Program-made: the position numbers and the translations under genes
The notes under the pieces: model-generated
Told to the model about the DNA's origin: nothing
What the model saw: the letters and a program-made list of their open reading frames with translations, nothing else
Databases searched by the model: none
Part shown: piece after piece, positions 1 to 12,290 of the stretch
Position numbering within the stretch: the stretch's first letter is position 1
Layout: every line of letters starts with the position of its first letter
NCBI GenBank assembly: GCA_028554755.1
Contig: JAPTOF010000019.1
Span: 382,001 to 446,000, forward strand
From: Cordia subcordata
Lineage: Eukaryota > Streptophyta > Magnoliopsida > Boraginales > Cordiaceae
Length of the DNA: 64,000 nt
Direction of reading: 5' to 3'

Positions 1-613
1 TTGATCCAATCAAGAATCTAAGAAGTAATCCTTTACTAGTTTATGCCTTGTATTTTTCGTGGAAGGTGGCTAGCTATTTCATGCATCATTCCGGGCATAG
101 CTAGTGGCTCCACCTTCAATTTTTTTTGAGGAGCCAGATATGCACGGTACATAAACTAAATTAAATGGACGTTTGAGATGGAGCTTTATATTGACAATCA
201 GATAGATGTTGATAGTTAAATTTGTTTGTTTGTGTGTGCCTCGATGTGTTTATAACTTTTATATATATAAGAGAAAGAGATGAATTATGTGATATAGATT
301 CTAGGGTAAGAAAGACAATGAGAAAACATATGGTCTACTGTTCTGGCTTTTAAATATATCCCTATATATTTTCTTTTTCAATACATAAAAGAGTATAGCT
401 TTTTCGCGTCCCACTTTTTTAAATCCGATGATTATTCCATTCTATGTCTCTTCTCCAGCTATTATACTACTCCCCCTTTTAACTTTACTCTATAAATATA
501 TAATATTACAATCAGCTATTCATTGTGGAGATATATAGGAATTGAAGAAGTTAAACAATCATCGTCCATTCTTGTGAAAAGTAAAATAACAAGCGCCCAT
601 ATATAGCATAAAC
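1..613. other. Upstream region of the MYB gene
   Basis: AT-rich sequence with no coding potential that I can support. It should hold the promoter and 5' leader of the MYB gene that starts at 614. A TATA box is annotated separately at 491-498. Nothing else in it is recognised. Confidence 0.5.
491..498 (+). promoter_or_regulatory. TATA box of the MYB gene
   Basis: TATAAATA lies 116 bp upstream of the MYB start codon. This implies a transcription start near 525 and a leader of about 90 nt. The assignment rests on the match and the spacing only. Confidence 0.5.
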
Positions 614-2092
614 ATGGGGAGGGCTCCTTGCTGTGACAAAGCAAACGTGAAGAAAGGGCCATGGTCTCCAGATGAAGATGCAAAGCTTAAGGCCTATATT
701 CAGCGCCATGGCACCGGTGGTAACTGGATAGCCTTACCTCAAAAGATAGGTACGTACACGAAATGATTTGAAATCTGGTCGATATAACCATCCGATCATT
801 TTTCTTTTTTGTAATAGATGTATATATATATATACACACACGCGCGCGTTAATCACGGTTGAAGTACGTACTGAAAAATCTGGTGGGCGATGTATATATC
901 TTCATCAGGCCTCAAGAGATGTGGGAAGAGTTGTCGTCTCAGATGGCTAAATTATCTAAGGCCAAATATCAAGCATGGAGGGTTTTCAGAAGAAGAAGAT
1001 AACATCATATGCAGCCTCTTTTTCAGTATCGGAAGCAGGTAAGAATATATGATTGGATAATTAATAGATATTATTATAATTAGGGCAACATTTTCCATTT
1101 TTCTATTTGATAGATTCGGGTAATTAAATAGTGGCCCTCATCAAGCTTTTCTTTCTTCTTTTATTTCCCCCCCCATTATTAATTTTTATTGGACCTCAGT
1201 AGTCAACTATAATTTTTCTAATTTTTTGATATTCGAATAAACACTTGAATTTTGCAATTTTCGATCATGAAGGTGGTCGATTATCGCTGCACAATTACCT
1301 GGAAGAACGGATAACGATATCAAGAACTACTGGAACACAACGCTGAAGAAAAAGCTGCTAGGGAAGCAGCGCAAGGATCAAAGAGCTAGGCCAGCGCGCT
1401 ATCTGAAGCTGCAAGGGATGAAGCGAAAAAGAGATAATCAAGATCTGTTGACTACTACTGAGGCTATCAACACTTACCCTCCACTCCATGATCAAGCAGT
1501 GTCCATGCCACCATTTATTAATAATTCGAATGAAGAACAAGGCCAGTTTAAGGACCAGGCATCTCTTGGGAACTTGTTAGTCAAGCTTGGTGGAACATTC
1601 GACACCGTTAAACATGAACAATTTGTGATCGACAACATTAACAATCACTATTTCCTGCACCCCTTTCACCATATTTCTTATGTTCCAGACCAGTTATTAG
1701 AAGACCCCGCCCTTAGTATGCAGGCCTCTTCATTATCCATGAATGTCACTAATGCTACTTCTTCTTCTTCTTCAGCTTCTTCTCCAACGACGACTGGCTG
1801 CTATCCTGTCAACTGGGTAGGCGCCAACAGTCTTCAAGGCTATGATCATAAAGCTCCTGGTCAGATTGATCAAATAGCCTATAAGAATTCACAGCATTTT
1901 GATGGATTTGAGAGTTTTTCTGGGGTAGATCACATGGCTCATAGCAGCACCATCGCCCATACTTCTCCAGAAAGTGGTAGCTGGGAAGATATAAGCTCCC
2001 TTGTGTACCCTCCTGTGCCCAACCTTGAAGAGTGCCAACAGCTCATTATGCCAAATTGCACGGGGTACAACAACTACATGGTGCTGCAATAG
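614..2092 (+). CDS. R2R3-MYB transcription factor, MYB68/MYB84-RAX type
   Basis: Nuclear DNA-binding transcription factor. Three exons, 614-749, 909-1038 and 1273-2092, give 361 residues with GT-AG introns at the conserved R2R3-MYB positions; exon 2 is the usual 130 nt. The protein opens [20 protein letters not shown]2 covers about residues 14-61, with its regularly spaced tryptophans and [12 protein letters not shown]3 covers about 67-112 and contains [13 protein letters not shown]. This N-terminus is characteristic of subgroup 14 (RAX1/2/3, MYB36, MYB68, MYB84, MYB87), whose members act in axillary meristem and root endodermis/Casparian-strip programmes. The C-terminal half is low-complexity, with a serine run, and keeps [10 protein letters not shown] near its end, as I recall for MYB84. 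The next recognisable gene is ACC synthase, the same neighbour pair as Arabidopsis MYB84-ACS9 and MYB68-ACS5. Family assignment is very secure; the exact orthologue is inferred from gene order. Confidence 0.93.
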
Positions 2093-4367
2093 CCATATGT
2101 TTCACTTAAATGGTTTGTACCGTACCTTAAGGGAATACTAGGGATTATTTCGTATTATACTATCATCAATCATCTTTGTTGAGCGTAAGGGACCTGATGA
2201 GAAAATGTTGACTTGAGTTTGAATTTCTAGAATAAGTAAGGGGCTAGATTAGGGGTGATCATCAAGCCAGGTTATTATCTTTTTCTTTTAGAGAAAAAAA
2301 AAAAAAAAGATCTTTGTTGAGCAATGAGATTTACTATAGTGTATGTATATTTTCTTGTTCGGTACATTAATTTACTATTACATATAAAAATTTTACTGAA
2401 TGAAGATGCCAGTTTTTACTAATTTATCATATTTAACATACAGTTTTTAATCGTAAAATTCCTTTGAGCACCTCCTTGAAAAGGCACAATGATCAGAGTT
2501 GTAAAGGTGTTTCCAAGTTTTGGCCTGAAGTTGTTCGGCTTTAGCATGTAGGGTATCCAAATTGGCAGCATTCATTTAGTTTTATCTTCTTGATTGCACT
2601 CACAACAACAAAGTGTTCAGTGATCAGGCCTTCTCAAGCTGCTGCAGCTCCAATGGCTTGTTATTATAATTGAAAATGATCTGAAGTTCCAAGTTTCAAC
2701 TTAGGTCTTCATCGGATTCAGGAATATTGTAAACTGATTTCTAGACAAAGATTGTTGCTTTTGTATCTTTCTCCGCCATTTGGATTAGTGCAATTTAGTT
2801 AATGTTTCTTATAAATTTGAAAAAGAAAAAAAATGAAAAAAGAAAACTAAAGATTATTGATATTTCGTTTAGTCATCTTCGGGATACAGCTAGCTAGAAC
2901 TCATGCAAGTTTATCCGAGTGAATTGTCAATAATGCATTTTAACATTATGGTTAAATAATCAACAATGACAAAACCATGATTCTAATACTCGAATAAAAT
3001 TAACTTGGCTTTCATTTCAAGTTTTATTATTATTTTTTCTAAACATAATTTCATTTGTTTGGCATGAAGAGCAATACTTTCCCGATCATGCATGCGTTAT
3101 ATATTTGCTAAAACTAAGATAACTAATAATTCGTGTTGAAGAAAAGTATATATTTTCCTTTTCTTTTCCTTTTTCTTTTCAATATCCTTGTTCATTTTGG
3201 CACAATCTGCAAACCACTAATACCACATTTGGGACTATACCGATATAAAACCTAGTGAAGGAGCGATAGCTCTTTTAAGTATACTTGGCGTTGTCTGTCC
3301 CCTTAATTTTCCTTTTAATGGTAGCTAGGTTAATTATCAACGAAACATCAACGTGAAATTATGCTGCACAATCTGATTATAATACTTTTAATTTGAATGC
3401 TTCAGTTAGATGTATAAGAATAATCCACAATATAATGGGAATCAAATAGAAGGAACGCCTCAAGAGAAACAGCCAAAAGATCAAAAAGGTGCGTCGTCGT
3501 AAAATAGTGGCACCTTCTGTGTCAACAATATCCCCGAGACGACCTTTTTCTACATCGCTTCTCTGTTTTTCATTCGATCCAAAACGATCGAACGAAGTAA
3601 TGTCTCACCAACCTTTTGTCTATTGTTCATTATAAAACTTTTTCTCTTTCAAAACTTTTGACAAATGTCACATCATCATTTAGATATAATCTCCAACTTG
3701 ACTAAAATTTAAATTTTTAATAGCCAATAATCAATATAATTAATGATAAAACAAGGCTATTTGTAAATTCTAAAAATATCGTGGCTAAATTTATCATTTA
3801 TTATTAAAAATAAATAAATTTGTATAAAGTAGAACTACAGAAGTATTAATTGAATTATGACATTGACGGTCACTAACATAAGAATGGTACCTTTTCTCCA
3901 TGTACGGAGAATGTCATAGTCTTTGATGGAGAACCATACTTGTCTTTGTTCAAAAATACACTCCACGGAAGAAAGAAGAACAAAGAGTACCGCGCCGGGA
4001 GCTCAAGTTACATTGAATATTTTCTCGATAGTCATGAAATTTACGGTTAATTAAGAAACAATAGGAATTTCACTCACCAACCTTAATATATATCTCTATC
4101 ATCAATTTTTTTTGATAGAGAAGAGCTCTCTCTCTCTCTCTCTCATTCATTTCTAGTATTAGTTATTCATGAAACCTATAATATATAGGTGTACAATCTA
4201 GCCTTCTTTTTTTTTTTTAACATCTAGTGAAATTGTAGAAAAGGTAAGAGACAAATTATTAGCGTAAGAATCATCTCTAGTTGAAACTTGAAAGAGTTTG
4301 TAAGACTAACCATTAAGCTAATTGTTCAAAATATATATTTACTGAAGGGGTAAAATACTTATCAAAA

Positions 4368-4592
4368 GGCTTGTTTTGGATTGACTTTTTCTAAATGTGT
4401 TTTATTTATAATTTTTGAAAAAGTATTTTTTTGAGAAGGTGAAATTTCTGACTTATAGAAAAAGTTCAAATGAATTTCATTCCAGCTTTTTCAAAGTTTC
4501 ATTTTTTCCAATTAATCTAATTACTTATTATAACAAAGATTTTTTTAAAGAAAAAAGTGATTTTCGTTTAAAAAAATCAATCTAAACTGCCC
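4368..4592. mobile_element. MITE-like element, GTTTGGATTGG family copy A
   Basis: The left end reads GGCTTGTTTTGGATTGAC. The inverse of the right end reads GGGCAGTTTAGATTGATT, so the two form imperfect terminal inverted repeats around about 225 bp of AT-rich sequence with no coding capacity. The ends match the better-preserved copy at 24240-24466. The target duplication is not clear here, so this is a decayed copy. Confidence 0.5.
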
Positions 4593-4808
4593 AAAATATA
4601 AGTATGATAGAAATGGTCTATATAGATGCTTTGGGCTTTTCGAACCACAGCCACTTTTCTGAAGTACATTTTCTTCATCGTAGAATAAAGGCCTTCCTTT
4701 CATTCCTTGGACGAAAATCGTATTGCAAAATATGTCAAAAATGAAAAGCCGCAGAGTTTCTATCCAATTAAAATGTTTCTATCTATCCAATTAAATTACC
4801 AAATACAT

Positions 4809-4810
<2 letters not shown>

Positions 4811-4842
<32 letters not shown>
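4811..4842. repeat. (AT)n microsatellite
   Basis: Uninterrupted AT dinucleotide array of about 16 units, in intergenic sequence. Confidence 0.85.
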
Positions 4843-4846
<4 letters not shown>

Positions 4847-5032
4847 GAAATCCGTATATTGCAGTAGAAAACTAGCTCGCGGGACTATTTCACTATCTCA
4901 AAGAAAATATAAAGAATGAAAAATAAAACAAGAGGATGTTTTTACTGCTATACAAAACGATTCACACTTTTTTCATCTTCTTTTTTTTTTTTGGCACATG
5001 TTCAGAGACATCCGCTTGGAGGTTAATTAACC

Positions 5033-5033
<1 letters not shown>

Positions 5034-5078
<45 letters not shown>

Positions 5079-5086
5079 GTATATAT
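5034..5086. repeat. (TA)n-(GTAT)n compound microsatellite
   Basis: A TA run passes into GTAT units. Apparent reading frames through it are low-complexity artefacts. Confidence 0.85.
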
Positions 5087-6312
5087 TGCAAATTACTCAA
5101 AGTGATATACGCCGATCTAATGAGTAGAGAAGAGTTGCCCAGTGGCCCATTAGCGTTGTCATCATTCCACCCCGATGACCCCCCGCCCAATACAAAGTAG
5201 GTCATCATCGCTGATCGATCCTATTCGCTTCTGACTGAAAAGATAAAATAAAAATGAAAAGAAAAGGAAACACAAAATCCAAGGACAAGAGGCTAGCAAG
5301 GGGCATCAAAAGAACAGGTTTCATACATTAAAAAAAAGAAAATTATATGCAATGATGATCCTAAATCAATCTTGCTTGCGTCCATGATGTAAATTGATTT
5401 GATACTTAACATACATAAGCAAATTAAAGAATGAATTTTCACGAATTGTTTATCACCTAAATCAAAAAGATATATATCCTGGCTCAGTACATATAATAAA
5501 AGGTTTGCTTAATTAGCTGGATTGCCTTGTGTCATTGACACTAGAAAACCCAAGGTGAGCAGAAGAATTAAATAATACAGGTCACTTTCATATTGTAAAA
5601 CCGGCCAAACGTGATGGAATGGAGAATTGTCCCACTTGAAAGCTTCATGGCGGGCAAGATGGGAAGGTAATGAAAGAGATCAGTTAGCACAAGCTTGATT
5701 TGGAATTAGATGGATGCATAATTCGTTGGTACTTATTATAACTCCTTGCGGGCCGGCCTGCGGGCCTGGAGGCCTCCATGCATCCTAGGGTTTTGAATTT
5801 TCTTAGTGAACTAGCTAGCTACTTATCATCGTGCCTGCTAGACACCCATATATACTAATATAGTATATATAGTGTATATAAATAAACTTTCTACAAAGTC
5901 AATTAATTAATGTAGTATATCACTCAATAGCATAAGCAACATATACATCTATGTGATGATTTCTAGTTATCATCAGGTGTCTCCGTCGGGTCAAAAGGAA
6001 ATAATTAGTGATGTACTAATCTATTTGGGAATATTTGAGATCTTGAATTCCCAAATAATTATTGCAATTATCTCTTTAAAAAAATAGGCTGCATTGATGA
6101 TAATTGCAAGACTTATGCTCAATGAACTAATTCAGTAGATGAAATAGTCCATGGGGAATCCGGGGATATTTCATATTAAATTTGGCTTACCAAAAGGAGG
6201 GAGATCCTCTCTAATCATTATCAGATAATTGGTGTCTGGTATAGTTGTACCAGAAAACGTCCGATCCCGTAACCGACCTCTGAGATCCCAATTTGATTTT
6301 TGGGCCACTAGG

Positions 6313-6375
<63 letters not shown>
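6313..6375. repeat. (TA)n microsatellite, about 62 bp
   Basis: The longest pure TA array in the window. It directly abuts the CTAG terminus of the Helitron-like end at 6376, which fits Helitron preference for AT-rich targets. Confidence 0.9.
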
Positions 6376-6376
<1 letters not shown>

Positions 6377-6480
6377 TAGTAAATTAATGCTGTGCAAAGC
6401 ACGATTATATTTCTCAATTTTATTATAATACAAAAATTAAATTACATAATAAATAGTTATTAGAAAATTTAATAATCTTA
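6376..6480 (-). mobile_element. Helitron-like 3' terminus (minus orientation)
   Basis: Read on the minus strand, the sequence contains GTGC-TTT-GCAC, a perfect 4-bp stem. About 12 nt follow, then CTAG and a T. A short hairpin upstream of CTRR with a following T is the hallmark of Helitron 3' ends. The matching 5' TC end was not found, so the element's extent is unknown and the listed span is only the terminal region. Confidence 0.45.
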
Positions 6481-7876
6481 CAATGAGTCAAGTAAGTTGT
6501 ATTTATATTTATACATCTCTTTATAAAAATTGAATCAGATAAAGGTTTTAATTTTGTCGCTTTGTTATTTTGACAAACTTAAAGATAATATTTATTATAA
6601 AGTGGAAAAGAATTTATAGAATTAGAGGGGGATTAGGTGAATATGAGGGTGAAAATACCTAAATTTTCTTTTGAATTTTACTTGATCTAATCGAATTGGA
6701 ATTTCATATGTCATAGTTATATAGGAATCAGATTGAAAAGTTAATAAATTTATTTTCTAATTCACATAAGTACTTTAATGTAATTTGAGATGATTTTACA
6801 ATTATATAATTTTCTTCAATTTTTCATTTTTTTAAAATTTAATCTCAATAAACACAATATGATTTAACGAAAAAACAAAAGCATACAAGAAAAAAGATAA
6901 TGAGAAACTCGAAGACAAAAACTAGGGTATTTAAATTATGATAAGGCCTTATTATTTTTTATTACCTAACTGAATAGTTTATTTTTGCTCTTGAAGTTCA
7001 AAATTCTAAACCTAAAAATTTTAAAGATTTGAATTAATTCCCGCTTTTATGTGAAAGCCGAAAGCTATTTTCAGATTTAATATAAATTAAGATAATACAA
7101 TTTAGCAAATATGTGTATTTTTTTAATCTAGTCTAAATTAGCATAATATATTTAACAAATAACAAAAATCAAAAATCAAAATATGAATTTAGAAAACTTG
7201 AAATCCAAATATCCAAAAATATTCAAGTTTTATGATTTTAAATGTTTAACTTAATAGTTTTCTAGCTCTAAAAATTCAAATATTTGAACTTAAAATCCAG
7301 GTAAATTCCCATCTCTAGCCTGATCGAATAGTTTTTCAACTCCAAATGGAAAAAATTAAAAAATCAAATGAAAAAGTGTGATTAGCTGAGAAATGAAAAA
7401 GGGAGTGCATATCATTTTGATTGAGAAAAAAAGGAGGAAAAAGATAGAGTAGATATAAAATTATCCAACAGAATAGTTTCTTCGATTTTAATAATAAAAA
7501 TTTAAAAATTTAAACTCAAAAACTGAAACTAATTCTTTTAACTCGGTTTGAGCTTTACGATTTTTAATATCCTATCAAAAAAATTTTTAATCTCAAAACT
7601 CAAAATATTAAAAATTTAAACCAATTTTTATTCCAGATAAAAGTTAAAAGAGGTGATTACCGAAAAAGTAAGAAAAAAAATCATTTTGCTAGGGAAGAGA
7701 AAAAGAAAAGAAGAGTAAAAATAAAATTATAATTTTTACCATGGTAAACATAAAAATTAAAAATTTACTGTTACACATTATATAAAATTTCATTGATAAT
7801 CATGCATTTTTTGGAAATTTATTACAACATTACCATTTTTAGTACTATTCATTCATTTTATATTAGTTGATATATA
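6480..7876. other. AT-rich tract without genes
   Basis: Very AT-rich sequence with no supported gene. It may be the body of the minus-orientation Helitron-like element ending at 6376. Two stretches around 7310-7480 and 7560-7740 look loosely alike. No domain is recognisable. Confidence 0.4.
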
Positions 7877-8210
7877 TCTATGCTATATAATAAAGCAAAA
7901 TAAGTTGTAATTTTGTACTGTCAAGTGACGTTCTATATAAAAAGCTTTCCATAATTTTTTATTAATTAAATATGCCCATTCTTAGGTCATTTTTTGTTTT
8001 TTTTTATTTATTCAGTTCCATTCCTATATATATTAAATATTTTAATTTAATTAATATTATGCCATTTTTTTATATATATTATTATTATTTTATTACTTAC
8101 ATAGTATATAATTGTTTCAATAATTATTTAGTAAGATGCAAAAACTCTATAATTTTAATATATTCAATCAAATATGTCGCTCCTCGTATATTGCACAGGT
8201 GTCACACTAG
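7877..8210 (+). mobile_element. Putative non-autonomous Helitron, 334 bp
   Basis: The left end, TCTATGCTATATAATAAAGC, resembles plant Helitron 5' ends and is preceded by A. The right end carries TTGCACAGG, then GTCACACTAG, followed by T. That gives the TC...CTAG structure inserted between A and T. The left arm of the terminal hairpin is degenerate, so the call rests mainly on the two ends. No RepHel coding capacity is present. Confidence 0.5.
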
Positions 8211-8214
8211 TATG

Positions 8215-8300
<86 letters not shown>
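8211..8300. repeat. (TA)n-(GA)n compound microsatellite
   Basis: About 15 TA units run into about 26 GA units immediately after the Helitron-like 3' end. It yields long spurious frames of tyrosine/isoleucine and arginine/glutamate on one strand and serine/leucine on the other. Confidence 0.9.
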
Positions 8301-8303
<3 letters not shown>

Positions 8304-8617
8304 TTCTGCCAACTGCTATCTATGACCTTGTTCCTGTCATATTTGATGCCATTCTTTAAAGCAGACCATGCCAAACACGTGACAAGGAATTTAATTTCTA
8401 TTATACACATGCTTTTCGAAGAGCACTTCTTTTAAATATATATTCTCCATTGCTCCAATGATTAGTTGCTTCCCTTGCGATTCATGTAATGGAGTTGGTA
8501 CCCGGAGATAACAAATTCATATCTGAATCTGATTATTTTCTCAATTGTTTTGATAATTAATTAATTAAGTTCTCAATTCAGTGAAAACAAGTTAATGCTC
8601 TGTTTGTTCTAAGTTTG

Positions 8618-8620
<3 letters not shown>

Positions 8621-8659
<39 letters not shown>
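8621..8659. repeat. (TA)n microsatellite
   Basis: Pure TA array of about 19 units in intergenic DNA. Confidence 0.85.
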
Positions 8660-8662
<3 letters not shown>

Positions 8663-10007
8663 AACTATGATTTATTTGTTTTGAATTTTCATAAAATGTT
8701 TGTAGGGAAAAAAAAAGACAAAGATGAATTGTTTATATCTTATAAGATAAAAAGTATAATTTGTTTTAAGCTTTAATAAGATGCTTTGATAAGATGTCTT
8801 ATATCTTATTAGTGGTGGATCTAGAAACTTTTTCTATCGGAGTCAATATTAAAAACTTAAAGTTTCTCCAATTTAATTAATTAACTTTGGAAATATATGT
8901 AACAATAACAATTCACTATAAAAACTCAATTTTTCTCGGGAATCCAAAATTCCCTATATTATAATATTACAAAGAAAAAAAAAAGAGAGAAAGACTTAAA
9001 ACTTGTCAATTTGATAAAGACATATAGTTGATAATGAGACTTATTAGTCTTAAATAGTTTAATTGATGACCCTACTTCAAGCTTGCGGCTGCAATTGTTT
9101 CATGTGTGAGAATAAGAGTTTTCGCATAAAAAATTTTGCTTCTTTTTTGTTTTTTTTTTTGGTAATAAAATAATTTGATTTTTTTCGAGCATTGATTGAT
9201 ATTAATGATCAAGGGCTAACTTTTTTCTAAAGTGGGTCTACCACTTTAAAATTAAATAATTTTGCATAACAATCCTTTTTTTCTTAATTAAAAGTGGTCA
9301 ATTAAAATTTTCAAATGGGGGCAGCCTAAAAAAAAACTTATATTAGACATTAATTTGCTAAAACCAAGAGGGGTCAATTGGCCCCCCAATTTGACATATA
9401 CATCTACCAATGTAATTTATAATATAAAAGAGACAATAAACATTGCCAACTCTACATCAATAAGATAAGTATCTTAAAATAAACATATTCCAAACATAGC
9501 ATAGTTTTGCATGTCTGCTTAATTAGTGGAGGAAAGCTGGGAGCCCGTAGCTATGAGTGTAAAAGCTAGGAGTTATCCTATCTTCCGAATTGAATTTTCT
9601 AACTCTAGTACGTCAGGAATGTGATGTCATTTACAACCTCGGCATATTTCGGGAACTACCCATAGTCTATCTAGTTACAGGGTTTCCAGTTGACAAAAGA
9701 GAAGAGCTACCAAAATTTGTCATTTCCTTGTCGCTGGGTGTGAGCGAGCGAAGAGCTTGCACAAGTCAGTGAAGGACCCCTTTTGTCATTCTGAAGTGTG
9801 GCCCACACACGACCAGGGGGAAAAGAAAAAGAGAAGGAGGGGGGAGAACTTATATGCTGCCTTGATCCTTTGTTGTCTCGAACCCGATACCCCTATAATG
9901 ATAGTAGAGTAAGGGGTGGCCCCAAAGATGAATTGATCAGTGTTGGTTGATTTTTAAGGAAGTTGTTTGGTCATAATATGTTTGGGACTTTTTTTAAAAA
10001 TAGTTAT

Positions 10008-10053
10008 ATACATACATATACATACATACATATACATACATATATATATACAT

Positions 10054-10103
<50 letters not shown>

Positions 10104-10105
10104 AT
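10008..10105. repeat. TACA/TA compound microsatellite
   Basis: Alternating TACATA and TA units with a terminal GTAT run. Reading frames across it on both strands are repeat artefacts. Confidence 0.85.
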
Positions 10106-11790
10106 GGTGTTGTATGAGAAAGATAGAAAATTGTACACTTCCAATTTTGAATAATACATTGAAATAAAGATCGTATAGAACGTACAAGCAAGAACTAGAT
10201 GCTGGCCAACCTGCTGCATGAAGCAGTGGAATTTATCTACAAATTCTAGTACGCAAACCAATTATGCGGCAACTTCATATAGACTTTGCTAACGAGGACT
10301 AGGATTATAAGTCAGCATCTCGTAATGATAGCCAGGCCAATAGGTAATATTTTTCCATTAGAAGTTATAGTGAAAGCCGAAGCAAACATATATATACATA
10401 CATATATATCATGCGTGTTGGATTGGTGTAATAATTCAGAGATGAAAATTGCTCTGGCAAATTAACCTACCGATCAACGTACATGTAATGGTCCAGTAGC
10501 TAGCTAGGCTGATGAACATGCATGCTATTAATCATAAATTTACTTTATGGGCAGTGGGGCTGTAGGCAATTTATATAATATGAGACAAATTGTCATGTTG
10601 ACGTTTGGGCATATCGTCGTCCTGATTAATCAGAGTGAGCATGACATAGGAATGGCATAGCAGGTTGATTCTTCAGCGAAGCACGAGGAAAAACCCTAAT
10701 GCCCGACCTGTTCACTCGCTCTTGAAGATTTTGCAGATGTTCTCTGTTCTTTATGCATGTTCTTGTATGGACGCACTTATGTGAAACCCACATGATGACA
10801 CCATACCCACTCAATCAAACTTGTCAACTTATAATTGTCATGTCCTGTCTTCAATTCGCTCTAATTAATAATAATAATAATAATAACAAAAATGTTATTA
10901 AAATGGGAGAGAGGATTAATATATGATCTGAGAGATGTTTACAAAAATTTAAGAGATTGGATACAACCCAAAGTGACGATTTTTAATAATAAGGCACGAC
11001 TGACTTTGTTGTCATGTCATGATCCCACTTAGCTGGTAGAGTTGTCAATGTTGATTGTTTACTGTCTAATTATGTTCTAAGTGCCCATGTTTTGACAAGA
11101 AACACTTCAACTAAATTCCAGGTTTCCTGTCTGAATTTTGTCTTCCTTGTCCGCTGCAAAGGCCAGATTGGCTAGCTAGCTGCTTGTTTTATTGACACTG
11201 ACCGATGAAAATTAAATTACAGATTTGGGAAATTAGTTTGTTAGGATTTTTTAAAACTTTTTCAAACCAAAGAGAGAAAAAAGAAGAAAAGAAAAGAAGC
11301 GGGATTATTCTTTAGCCTTGTCCTCGATTTCTGATTGTAATTTCTCTCTCCTTTTTTCTTTGGCTGTACGTACTGTAACTAAAAGATGAAGAAGAGAAGT
11401 CAACTGAAACTAATAATTAAGACGGCAGATAATTTCTTGCAAGAATGCATGTGTTACGATGCTTTTTTTTTTTTTTTTTTCCTTTTGCTGGCCATTACGT
11501 TGTTTTAATGCTAGCTATTTGAAGTTTTAACTTTTCCATGCATGCATTCAATTTTTTCTTAGAAAGCTTAATTTGATATACAAATTAGCTAAATTTAGCA
11601 CTTTGTCAAAATTTCCTTCATTTGTCAAAACATATAATCCAATTTCCTTTTTCCTTTAAGACTCATATATATTATTCGTATATATGGAATTGGCCGTGCA
11701 TTCTTCTCCAGAATAGTACTGCGCGCGCGCATGGGACCGTTCTTTTCTGACCTTTAATTTTGTACAATATGAGCATTTTCACTTAGCCAT

Positions 11791-12290
11791 CTTTTTTTTT
11801 TTTGGGCAAAGTTAGTCAAATATATTCATAAATGAAAATTGTACAAGAGTTCCAAAAAGCTCTATAACTAACAAACGAAAGGTCGTCCTAGAAGGATAAA
11901 TAAAACAAACCAAAGGAGTATTAGAACCAAAACGAACGAGATAACATCAAACCTATGAAAAAAGAACACTTGCAACTAGGTTGGGGTAGGACGGCCAGGG
12001 GAAAATGAACGACCCTCTATGAAGTTTTGAATAGCTATGCTCATGCCTAATTTGCCCCTGGAGAGATCATTCACATCAATCATACCATATTTAACACCAG
12101 TAAAATCATCTTCATATGTGTCCCGATGAAATTTATATTTTTCTACACTACTCAAAGGAGAAGTTCGCATATATGCCCCCTCGCATGACTTTTTCCTATA
12201 CAAATTATGTATACAAGAATGACTAGCTGCGGATCGGATATGAACATCCATCACAGACTTATATAATGCGCCAAACGAAGTTAACATGAG
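11791..12290 (-). other. Possible retroelement-derived segment, minus strand
   Basis: A T-run at 11791-11801 would be the poly(A) tail of a minus-strand insertion. Before it on that strand lies sequence of the type seen at plant non-LTR element 3' ends. Further 5' is a 103-residue open frame (11976-12287) whose product I do not recognise. No target duplication was located. It could equally be a decayed gene fragment. Confidence 0.25.

Larger units (their letters stand above)
2093..6312. other. Intergenic, AT-rich, no gene recognised
   Basis: No frame of convincing length or family resemblance on either strand. Contents seen: the MYB 3' flank, a CT repeat at 4125-4144, a MITE-like inverted-repeat element at about 4368-4592, an (AT)16 array at 4811-4842, and a TA array with GTAT repeats at 5034-5086. 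A moderately GC-richer patch near 2460-2780 is not recognisable. Confidence 0.5.

Noticed and set aside
768..950. Short plus-strand frame inside MYB intron 1.
   Set aside because: It runs through a TA/CA repeat and into exon 2 in the wrong frame; the spliced R2R3 reading explains the sequence.
6376..8210. A single 1.8-kb Helitron covering both ends.
   Set aside because: The two termini are both 3'-type ends facing outward in opposite orientations, which one Helitron cannot have.
7972..8410. Several open frames on both strands over the TA/GA arrays.
   Set aside because: They are translations of dinucleotide repeats and have no support as genes. The same applies near 5023, 10004, 13441, 17149, 18520, 21550 and 60198.
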